Origin: Candidatus Omnitrophota bacterium
GTDB taxonomy: Bacteria; Omnitrophota; Gorgyraeia; 2-01-FULL-45-10
Assembly (NCBI GenBank): GCA_026387165.1
Contig: JAPLMG010000207.1
Location: 1-8,002 of the forward strand
DNA length: 8,002 bases
Direction: 5' to 3'
Shown piece after piece: positions 1 through 5,117 of this stretch. The notes under the pieces are model-generated. The model was not told the origin of the DNA. It saw only the letters and a list, made by a program, of their open reading frames with translations, and ran no database searches. How positions within the stretch are numbered: the stretch's first letter is position 1; each line of letters opens with the position of its first letter. The position numbers and the translations under genes were made by a program.

Positions 1-13
1 TTTATAATGTAAA

Positions 14-53
14 TCTAACCAGGTTAAAAACCCACGAATCTAACCTGGTTAGA
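14..53. promoter_or_regulatory. Pair of operator-like 15-bp palindromes
   Basis: Two near-identical odd-centred palindromes lie at 14-28 (TCTAACCAGGTTAAA) and 39-53 (TCTAACCTGGTTAGA), with centres at 21 and 46, 25 bp apart. The second is a perfect palindrome around its central base, and the first differs from its reverse complement at one position. They end 20 bp upstream of the -35 box of the first promoter, where a dimeric repressor or activator would bind. The two can also pair as a 12-13 bp hairpin, but no T-run follows on either strand, so an operator is the better reading. The cognate regulator is not in the window. Confidence 0.5.
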
Positions 54-73
54 CTGCTCACTCGGAAAAGTTC

Positions 74-101
74 TTGACTTTTTTCGAGTATAGACTATAC
101 T
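74..101 (+). promoter_or_regulatory. Sigma70-type promoter P1 for the peptidase/rSAM operon
   Basis: TTGACT (74-79; 5 of 6 to consensus) is followed after 16 bp by TATACT (96-101; 5 of 6). The predicted start of transcription is near 108, giving an A-rich 5' leader of about 45 nt before the peptidase gene. The -10 region overlaps the odd palindrome TATAGACTATA (89-99), which recurs in nearly the same form at the promoter before the precursor gene. Confidence 0.6.
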
Positions 102-153
102 TTTTAACATTCCCGCAATTCAATAAAAGAATAAGAAAAAAACGAGATTGAAA

Positions 154-705
154 ATGAGCGTCTACATTTCCGTCATTGCCGCCGGACTTGAAAGAGACGG
201 ACGCGTCAGAACCGTTTTTTCCGGGCGCAGTATGCTGCCCACCCTGCGAAACGGAATGCGCCTCCTGGTAGAAAAGATCCCGCCCGAAGATGTCAGGCCC
301 TGTGATATAATAATGTATAGAAGAGACGATGGCATTGTGGCCCACAGGGTCATCAGGATAATCCGGAACGCCGGCGAGAGAGTCTTCATCACAAAGGGAG
401 ACAACCACGCCTATATCGATTGTTCCTACATACCGCAGGTGTATCTCATGGGCATAGTGAGGTCGGCTTTTACCGCGGGCGATCCCGACAGGGATATCCT
501 TATCAGTAGCAGGCTGACCGGGTTATTATACCGGGCGGCCGGGAATATGGTTTTAGCCGTCAGAGAGAGGCGCCGGGGAGTTCCGAAGATATTGAGGGCC
601 GTATTGAAGTATTTCATAGGCGGGTTTTTCTTCCTCTTTAAAAAATTCATTCACGCCGTATATATGGGGATCTATTATGCGCGATTGTTTAACGGAAGAC
701 GATAG
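154..705 (+). CDS. S26-family (signal-peptidase-I-like) peptidase, ER/SipW type
   Basis: A protein of 183 residues counted from ATG 154. It carries the S26 nucleophile motif GRSMLPT with Ser26, then VAHRV with His64, and a GDN motif at 82-84, in the order expected for signal peptidase I-like enzymes. A His in place of the usual general-base Lys marks the ER/SipW/archaeal subtype, which uses a Ser-His pair. There is no N-terminal membrane anchor. Instead a hydrophobic, Lys-punctuated segment near residues 150-176 probably anchors it at the C-terminus. The position at the head of a RiPP locus whose exporter has no protease domain suggests that it removes the precursor's leader, which is inference. 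An upstream in-frame TTG at 148 would add two residues; ATG 154 is preferred although the ribosome site is weak. Its stop codon, TAG 703-705, is the outermost part of a REP palindrome. Confidence 0.82.
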   Translation: MSVYISVIAAGLERDGRVRTVFSGRSMLPTLRNGMRLLVEKIPPEDVRPCDIIMYRRDDGIVAHRVIRIIRNAGERVFITKGDNHAYIDCSYIPQVYLMGIVRSAFTAGDPDRDILISSRLTGLLYRAAGNMVLAVRERRRGVPKILRAVLKYFIGGFFFLFKKFIHAVYMGIYYARLFNGRR

Positions 706-1828
706 AAAAGGGGACGCTCATTTTTCATCGATAAAAGACTGCGTAAAAATGAATGTCCCCTTTTCTAGCTATACGCTCGCCACCGTCTATCTTTATTTCA
801 AATACTGCAATCTCCGCTGCAGGCATTGCTGGATAAACCCGCCCCATTCGCCCACGCGCGCTAGGAGAGAGGATGAGCTCGAGATGGGCGCGATCATCTC
901 GGCCCTCGACGAGTGCCGTGAGCTCGGTATGAGGTCGATCAAGATAACGGGCGGCGAGCCCTTCACGAGAGAAGAGATATTCGAGCTCCTGGAGTACCTG
1001 AAGAAGAACGGCATCGGGATCAATATGGAAACGAACGCCGTTCTGATACGGCAGAGAGAGGCCAGGGCGCTGAAAGAGGCGCTCGTGGGTCAGGTCGCGG
1101 TCTCCTTGGACGGGCCCGATTCCTTAGTTCACGAGTCCCTGAGAGGGGTCGACGGTTCTTTTGACGACGCGCTGAAAGGCGTCAAGGCGCTCATTGCCGA
1201 AGGGCTCAATGTCCAGATAATAACGTGCCTCTGGAAAGGGAGCGCTGACCGGATCAAAGATACCGTGGCTTTGGCCGCGTCGCTCGGGGCGTCATCGGTC
1301 AAAATAAACCCGATTCACGCGATAGCGCGCGCTCACTCGATGGAAAGCTCCGGCGAAACGTTGAGCGTCAAAGAGACGATAGATTTTTATCACCGCCTCA
1401 CCGGAGAATTGAAAGAGGAGAAGCGCGTGAGGGTGATATTCGACATTCCGCCCGCGTTCCGTCCGATGAAAGAGGCCATCCGAGAGCGGATCGGGAGCTG
1501 CGGCATATTCAATATCCTCGGCCTGCTGGGCGACGGCAGGATATCGATATGCGGCATAGGGTCCGTCGCCGACGCGCTCGTATTGGGAAAAATAGGAGAG
1601 GACAAAATAAAGGATATATGGCATAATAACAGCGTCCTTAAAGAGATAAGGGCCGATGTGCCGTGGCGGCTGGAAGGCATCTGCGGCCGCTGCATATTCA
1701 AGCGCTATTGCCTCGGCAAGTGCAGGGCCAACGCCTATTATCTGGGCGGCTCCGTGAGAGCGCCGCTCGGTTTTTGCCAGGCCGCGTATGAAGAGGGGCT
1801 CTTCCCGGAATCGAGGATGATAGCTTAA
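677..1828 (+). CDS. Radical SAM/SPASM peptide-modifying enzyme 1
   Basis: A protein of 383 residues if started at 677. The radical SAM cluster motif CNLRCRHC places Cys44, Cys48 and Cys51 on the [4Fe-4S] cluster that cleaves S-adenosylmethionine, followed by GGEP at 92-95 and SLDG at 143-146. The C-terminus is a textbook SPASM domain: Cys275-x11-G-x4-Cys292, then Cys336-x2-Cys339-x5-Cys345-x3-Cys349-x17-Cys367, which binds auxiliary iron-sulfur clusters. Such enzymes modify ribosomal peptides (thioether, C-C or epimerisation chemistry); the substrate here is presumably the Cys-rich peptide downstream. No N-terminal RRE is present, so it may rely on the stand-alone PqqD protein. The start is uncertain: ATG 677 overlaps the peptidase gene by 29 nt and has GGGGA six bases upstream, but residues 10-31 would then be encoded by a REP palindrome. 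ATG 749 inside that palindrome has no ribosome site. Confidence 0.88.
   Translation: MRDCLTEDDRKGDAHFSSIKDCVKMNVPFSSYTLATVYLYFKYCNLRCRHCWINPPHSPTRARREDELEMGAIISALDECRELGMRSIKITGGEPFTREEIFELLEYLKKNGIGINMETNAVLIRQREARALKEALVGQVAVSLDGPDSLVHESLRGVDGSFDDALKGVKALIAEGLNVQIITCLWKGSADRIKDTVALAASLGASSVKINPIHAIARAHSMESSGETLSVKETIDFYHRLTGELKEEKRVRVIFDIPPAFRPMKEAIRERIGSCGIFNILGLLGDGRISICGIGSVADALVLGKIGEDKIKDIWHNNSVLKEIRADVPWRLEGICGRCIFKRYCLGKCRANAYYLGGSVRAPLGFCQAAYEEGLFPESRMIA
703..767. repeat. REP-like palindrome A (gene 1/gene 2 junction)
   Basis: An inverted repeat with arms 703-725 and 745-767, paired except for two adjacent mismatches (GC at 716-717 against the AT expected from the other arm). The loop is about 19 nt. 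It shares the layout of the palindromes at 1833-1908, 6875-6939 and 7698-7762: AAAA, a G-run, AC, then TCATTTTT, with AAAAATGAA in the second arm. It belongs to a diverged subtype. It supplies the TAG stop of the peptidase gene and lies within the reading frame of the first rSAM enzyme. Confidence 0.8.
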
Positions 1829-1832
1829 AAAA

Positions 1833-1908
1833 TAAAATGGGGACGGGTTCATTTTTTCTAGAAATGAATCCTGTATAAAAATATAAAAATGAACCCGTCC
1901 CCATTTTA
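1833..1908. repeat. REP-like palindrome B
   Basis: A perfect 24-bp inverted repeat with arms 1833-1856 and 1885-1908, separated by a 28-nt AT-rich loop. The arm core GGGGACGGGTTCATTTTT is nearly the same as in the RAYT-flanking palindromes, which places it in the same family. It fills most of the 100-nt gap between the first rSAM gene and the PqqD gene. The loop contains AAATGAATCC, a degenerate copy of the arm, so an alternative shorter hairpin can form with the left arm. As RNA it would be a long stable hairpin that could stabilise or attenuate the operon transcript. Confidence 0.88.
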
Positions 1909-1928
1909 CCCATTTTACCGAAGATGAT

Positions 1929-2189
1929 ATGATGATAAAGAGAGCGCCGGGCATTTTGACTGCCGATTTTCCACCGGCCAGGGTCGTCTTCAATACGGCC
2001 ACGCGCATGCCGTATATATTGAACGGCGCCGCTTCCGAGATCTGGGGCCTCTGCGAAAGGCCGAAGAGCGCGAAAGGCTTAGTAAAATATTTGCGCCTCC
2101 GATACGGCTTAGATGCCGCCCAAGCGAAGAGGGATGTCGGCGGTTTCATAAAGGAACTTAAAGAAAGGGGCCTTCTTAAGTTGGTATGA
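1929..2189 (+). CDS. PqqD-like RiPP recognition element (RRE) protein
   Basis: An 86-residue single-domain protein of the PqqD fold: N-terminal beta strands (about residues 17-30), the conserved LNGAASEIWGLC helix (31-42), then winged-helix segments ending in the FIKELKERGLLKL helix (73-85). The LN-x-x-x-x-x-IW-x-L pattern is the signature of this family. PqqD-type RREs bind the leader of a precursor peptide and present it to the modifying enzyme; the YxxP-type leader of the peptide encoded at 3911-4273 is the likely ligand. Its stop overlaps the start of the second rSAM gene in an ATGA (2186-2189), so the two are translationally coupled. ATG 1932 directly follows ATG 1929 and is an equally possible start. 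A second RRE fused to the next protein makes a division of labour with the RRE-less first rSAM enzyme likely. Confidence 0.85.
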   Translation: MMIKRAPGILTADFPPARVVFNTATRMPYILNGAASEIWGLCERPKSAKGLVKYLRLRYGLDAAQAKRDVGGFIKELKERGLLKLV

Positions 2190-3511
2190 AGATCAAATTA
2201 AGGTCCAACAGCAGGATAATCTTCCGCGAAGAGGAGGATGTCGGGGTCCTCTTCAATCCGGATAACGGCAGCGTAAGCGTCCTTAACGAGACCGGGAAAT
2301 TTATCTGGTCCCGCCTCGGCGGAGAGCTGACAAGAGAAGATATAGTAGAAGAGCTCCTTGCCGAATTCGAGAACCCGGCAGACGGGACGGCCGGCGAGGA
2401 TTTCGATATCTTCGTGAAGGACCTCGGGCAGTCGGGATTTTTGGAAAACTACTTTGGCCCCTCCTTAGTCCCGGCGAGCGTCTGCTTCGGCATCACGTCG
2501 AAGTGCAATTTGAACTGCAGGCACTGCCTGAACCGCGATCTTCCGGGATCCGGGCCCGACATGGATATCCGGGAATTGACGGGCGTGATCGGCCAGATGG
2601 GAGAAGGTGGAACCAAAAATTTGAGCCTCTTCGGCGGGGAACCGCTCTGCCACCCGGATTTTAAACAGATAGTCGAAGAGATCAATAAATATCCCATCAA
2701 TATTTCACTTAATACAAACGCTTCTCTCATTGATAGCCCGGCCGCGCGGTGGTTAAAGGCCCATAAGATCTCGGGCGCCGTGGTAAGTTTTGACGGATCG
2801 AGCGCCGCTATCATGGACGGGATGAGGGGGAAGGGCTCGTTTGAAAAGTGCCTGGCAGGGGTCGGGGCGATGCGGTCCGAAGGGATGTCGATCCTCCTCT
2901 CCGTGACGCTTACCAAGCTGAATTATGAAGACGTCAGGGCCATGGCGCTTCTGGGCCGTAAAGCGGGAGGCAGCGCGATCCGTTTCAATCACGTGTTCTT
3001 CGGCGGGAACGCGGCATGTTTCGCCAAAGAGCTTTACCTTTCACCGGAAGAGGAGGATCGCGCTATCGGCGCGGTCTGGCGCCTGCGCGAAGAGTTCGGC
3101 GATTTCGTAGACTCCGACAGCTCCTACCTCTCTCAAAAGGAGAAATTAGAGAGGGTCAAGAGTTACAAGCCCGAGCGCGACAGGATAGTCGTCTGGCCCT
3201 GCGGCGCCGCGAACGGCAAATGCGCCATCAGGCCCGACGGCTGGGTCACTCCGTGCGAGATCATGTGGGACGTCAAGTGCGGCAACCTTAAGAATGATAC
3301 GTTGAGCGATATCTGGAGGTTCTCGGAGGTGATGAACCAATTCAGGAAGCCGCTCGAGATAGACCTGAAAGATATGCCGGAATGCAAAGGGTGCTCATAT
3401 CAATACCTCTGTTTTATCGGCCATCGCTGCTACCCGTATTATAATCCGGGAGGGCTGGCGAACAAGGGCCTCTACTGCCGGCTAAAAATGAGGTCAGTGG
3501 GGTCAGAGTAA
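2186..3511 (+). CDS. Radical SAM/SPASM peptide-modifying enzyme 2 with N-terminal PqqD domain
   Basis: A protein of 441 residues in three parts. Residues 1-90 are a PqqD-like RRE, with the signature VLNETGKFIWSRL at 32-44. Residues 100-300 hold the radical SAM domain, with CNLNCRHC giving Cys107, Cys111 and Cys114, and GGEP at 150-153. The SPASM domain has Cys339-x12-G-x4-Cys357 and Cys400-x2-Cys403-x5-Cys409-x5-Cys415-x15-Cys431, with an extra Cys at 346. The fused RRE plus SPASM layout is typical of sactipeptide/ranthipeptide-type maturases that install thioethers from Cys side chains. The start is fixed by the ATGA overlap with the upstream PqqD gene; there is no good Shine-Dalgarno of its own. 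It is the last gene before a 351-bp repeat-filled gap, so it probably ends the first transcription unit. The reaction type is inferred from family and from the Cys-rich candidate substrate. Confidence 0.9.
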   Translation: MKIKLRSNSRIIFREEEDVGVLFNPDNGSVSVLNETGKFIWSRLGGELTREDIVEELLAEFENPADGTAGEDFDIFVKDLGQSGFLENYFGPSLVPASVCFGITSKCNLNCRHCLNRDLPGSGPDMDIRELTGVIGQMGEGGTKNLSLFGGEPLCHPDFKQIVEEINKYPINISLNTNASLIDSPAARWLKAHKISGAVVSFDGSSAAIMDGMRGKGSFEKCLAGVGAMRSEGMSILLSVTLTKLNYEDVRAMALLGRKAGGSAIRFNHVFFGGNAACFAKELYLSPEEEDRAIGAVWRLREEFGDFVDSDSSYLSQKEKLERVKSYKPERDRIVVWPCGAANGKCAIRPDGWVTPCEIMWDVKCGNLKNDTLSDIWRFSEVMNQFRKPLEIDLKDMPECKGCSYQYLCFIGHRCYPYYNPGGLANKGLYCRLKMRSVGSE

Positions 3512-3562
3512 AAAGAGAACGAGAAAGATTTTGCTATGCTCTATCACTGCTGCCCCAATTAC

Positions 3563-3642
3563 GTCATCGGAGAGCGAAGCGAAGGATCTAAATGTATAGA
3601 TTCTTCGTCGGGATTCATTTCATTCATCCCACTCAGAATGAC
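3563..3642. repeat. Degenerate interspersed inverted repeat (GTCAT...ATGAC type)
   Basis: The 80-bp segment begins GTCAT and ends ATGAC. Its arms share GAAGGATCTA on the left against the reverse complement GAAGAATCTA on the right, and it carries GAGCGAAGCGAAG. This is the layout of the widespread noncoding repeat ending in AATGAC found dispersed in many bacterial genomes. The copy is imperfect and looks old. No function can be assigned. Confidence 0.6.
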
Positions 3643-3662
3643 AAATATGATTTCGAATCTCA

Positions 3663-3709
3663 GGGAATTACGGGGACACGTACAAAATGTACATGTCCCT
3701 GTAATTCCC
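3663..3709. repeat. REP-like palindrome of a second family
   Basis: The 21-nt arms, 3663-3683 and 3689-3709, pair at 19 of 21 positions around a 5-nt loop. The arm begins GGGAATTAC and contains GGGGACA, different from the GGGACGGGTTCATTTTT family elsewhere in the window, so a different transposase probably mobilised it. It would form a strong hairpin in the transcript. Confidence 0.8.
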
Positions 3710-3725
3710 ATACCCCTCACCCTTG

Positions 3726-3850
3726 CCCTCTCCCCTAAAGGGGAGAGGGAATTTCCTCATACTTTCCTCTCCCCCTGAAGGGGGAGAGGAGATAGTGTAA
3801 GCAGGCATCCCTTCTCCCCAGTATCTCCCCCTGAAGGGGGAGAGGAGATA
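3726..3850. repeat. Three tandem CT/GA-rich stem-loops
   Basis: Three hairpins of one type: 3726-3749 (CCCTCTCCCC, loop TAAA, GGGGAGAGGG), 3766-3789 (CCTCTCCCCC, loop TGAA, GGGGGAGAGG) and 3824-3843 (TCTCCCCC, loop TGAA, GGGGGAGA). The last two lie in identical 27-nt direct repeats at 3768-3794 and 3824-3850, spaced 56 nt apart, which suggests local duplication. Elements of this type, preceded by CCCTCACCCT as here at 3714-3723, are common intergenic repeats in bacteria. Stacked just upstream of the precursor promoter, they may block read-through from the rSAM operon. Confidence 0.8.
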
Positions 3851-3875
3851 CATATTTTAGACGTGCGTCGAGGGG

Positions 3876-3904
3876 TTGACAAAAAGGAGGCAATAGTCTA
3901 TACT
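3876..3904 (+). promoter_or_regulatory. Near-consensus promoter P2 for the precursor gene
   Basis: TTGACA (3876-3881; 6 of 6) is followed after exactly 17 bp by TATACT (3899-3904; 5 of 6). It is the strongest promoter visible in the window, which suits a gene that must supply peptide in excess over its enzymes. The predicted first transcribed base, 3911, is the A of an ATG. The -10 element lies in ATAGTCTATACT (3893-3904), matching 11 of 12 positions of the same segment in promoter P1. Confidence 0.75.
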
Positions 3905-3910
3905 ATGATC

Positions 3911-4273
3911 ATGGCCAATGACAGCTCACCGGTTAAAAAAAAGAGATACGAGAAGCCGTCTATAACGGACCCCGAAACCGGGCAGTCAGGGCCGCGGACG
4001 AATTACGGGCCGGTCGGCACGACCGGCTGTTCCTACGGTGATATAGGAAGCGCGTGCGTCAACGGCACCATTCCGTCGGGGCCGCCCGGGGCGTGTAACG
4101 CAGGCAATACTCCCCATAAACTGGATTGCCTGGCCGGCACCTCCGCCGGACGCTTCTGTTACAACGGCACAGACGCCATCAAGCAATGCGACATTGGAAC
4201 GCGCGCAGAAGGCAACTGCGCAATCGGCGACACGCCTGTGGGTAGATGTAATACCGGCACCAGCGTCTTGTAA
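3911..4273 (+). CDS. Candidate RiPP precursor with CxxG decapeptide repeats
   Basis: A 120-residue peptide from ATG 3911. The leader (about 1-38) is charged and contains KKKRYEKPSI, whose Y13-x-x-P16 resembles the YxxP motif that PqqD-type RREs recognise in lasso peptide leaders. The core has eight cysteines at 40, 49, 62, 73, 83, 93, 103 and 113. Each begins a CxxG unit, and the last five are exactly ten residues apart with consensus C-x-x-G-[TD]-x5. No signal peptide, membrane segment or double-glycine cleavage site is seen. It resembles no precursor family I can name; the role is inferred from the leader, the repeats and the flanking rSAM, RRE, kinase and exporter genes. Start choice: the promoter puts the transcript start at 3911. 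ATG 3905 in frame would need an upstream start, with GGAGG at 3886-3890, and GTG 3863 lies upstream of the promoter. Confidence 0.78.
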   Translation: MANDSSPVKKKRYEKPSITDPETGQSGPRTNYGPVGTTGCSYGDIGSACVNGTIPSGPPGACNAGNTPHKLDCLAGTSAGRFCYNGTDAIKQCDIGTRAEGNCAIGDTPVGRCNTGTSVL

Positions 4274-4274
4274 T

Positions 4275-5117
4275 ATGGCCGGCGGTAAGATGACTCTTGC
4301 GAAAGATAGTTTGCGGGAAATTATCCTGAATATCGCGGATGTCGCGCTGAAGATTAAATGTGAAGGCCAACCCCGTTCTTGCCGTGCTTTCAAGAAATTC
4401 ACCGCCGAAAGATGCCTTTCCGTAAAAGATACATGGTTCCTCGATTCAATCGATATAAATAAAAAGGGCTCTAAAAAAAAGTTATCGCGCGGCGCGAAAT
4501 CTTTTTTCTTCGACGACCCTGTCCGGATAGACCTCGAGAATAAGCGGATAACGCGTTTCCATTCAAGCGATACACGCCAGGCCCCCGCCCTTAACGATCG
4601 GCTCATCACTTACGCTTATTCGCAGGCTCTCTCCGCCGAGCACGGGATGCTCCTGCACGCCGCGGCAGTCGTTAAAGATAAGAGGGCATATCTCTTTCTG
4701 GGCTCCTCCGGAGCCGGCAAATCGACGGCGGCGTCGCTTTGCGCAAAATACAAAATAATCGGGGACGATGTGGTCGCGGTAAAAAGGTCCGGGGCGTCTT
4801 ACGGCGTATTTCCCACCCCATGGAAACAGGCGCCCTTTACGAAAGGCGCCGAGCGCTCGAAAGCGGAAATAAAAGCGTTCTTCTTTATCAGGAAATCGAG
4901 CCGCGTATCTTTTAAACCTATCCCGCCCGAAGAGGCGCTTAAAAGGATGCTCTACAGCCATATCCATTTTCTTGTTCTTACCCGGAGGCCTTTATTGGAC
5001 GATATCTTCGCCACGGCTTCCGGTTTTGTCAGGGATATCCCCGCCTACGACATGGAATTCACAAGAGACGACGATTTTTGGCCCGAGCTGGAGGAGGCCG
5101 TAGATGCCCGGCGATAA
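4275..5117 (+). CDS. HPr kinase-like (PEPCK-fold) P-loop protein, putative peptide kinase
   Basis: A protein of 280 residues. The diagnostic region is LLHAAAV (127-133), then the P-loop GSSGAGKS (143-150) and IIGDDVVAV (161-169), the order and style of HprK-related proteins with the PEP carboxykinase-like fold. Such proteins occur in lasso-peptide and other RiPP loci, where a known example phosphorylates a Ser in the peptide. Genuine HprK acts on HPr of the sugar phosphotransferase system, but no such context is present. It may phosphorylate Ser or Thr of the CxxG core, which is inference. The first 120 residues are variable and look family-specific. ATG 4275 begins one base after the precursor's TAA, implying coupled translation; ATG 4290 is an alternative. 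The reading frame stays open upstream to 4194, but that part overlaps the precursor and is not needed. Confidence 0.78.
   Translation: MAGGKMTLAKDSLREIILNIADVALKIKCEGQPRSCRAFKKFTAERCLSVKDTWFLDSIDINKKGSKKKLSRGAKSFFFDDPVRIDLENKRITRFHSSDTRQAPALNDRLITYAYSQALSAEHGMLLHAAAVVKDKRAYLFLGSSGAGKSTAASLCAKYKIIGDDVVAVKRSGASYGVFPTPWKQAPFTKGAERSKAEIKAFFFIRKSSRVSFKPIPPEEALKRMLYSHIHFLVLTRRPLLDDIFATASGFVRDIPAYDMEFTRDDDFWPELEEAVDARR
5091..5097 (+). promoter_or_regulatory. Strong ribosome binding site of the exporter gene
   Basis: GAGGAGG lies six bases before ATG 5104, inside the end of the kinase gene. It fixes the exporter start and its 14-nt overlap with the kinase frame, and is one of the few clear Shine-Dalgarno sequences in the window. 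Confidence 0.8.

Larger units (their letters stand above)
3512..3862. other. Gene-free gap occupied by repeats
   Basis: No credible gene lies between the second rSAM enzyme and the precursor promoter. Positions 3512-3562 show nothing recognisable. From 3563 to 3850 the gap is almost entirely filled by three unrelated classes of palindromic repeat, listed separately. An open frame across 3536-3778 is only translation of these repeats. The gap separates two transcription units: the modification enzymes upstream, and the precursor, kinase and exporter downstream. Confidence 0.8.

Noticed and set aside
14..53. Rho-independent terminator of an upstream gene
   Set aside because: The stem is possible, but neither strand has a T-run after it, and the two halves are each palindromic, which fits operators better.
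1292..2149. Long open frame of 285 codons on the minus strand
   Set aside because: It lies antisense to the first rSAM gene, palindrome B and the PqqD gene, shows no recognisable domain, and its middle is translation of the palindrome. It is a by-product of the codon bias of the + strand genes.
3536..3778. Open frame of 80 codons after the second rSAM gene as a second precursor
   Set aside because: The translation follows the interspersed repeat, the GGGAATTAC palindrome and the CT-rich hairpin. It has no leader motif and no ribosome site.
3863..3910. Upstream GTG start for the precursor
   Set aside because: It lies before the -35 box of the strong promoter, and the added residues are encoded by the promoter itself.
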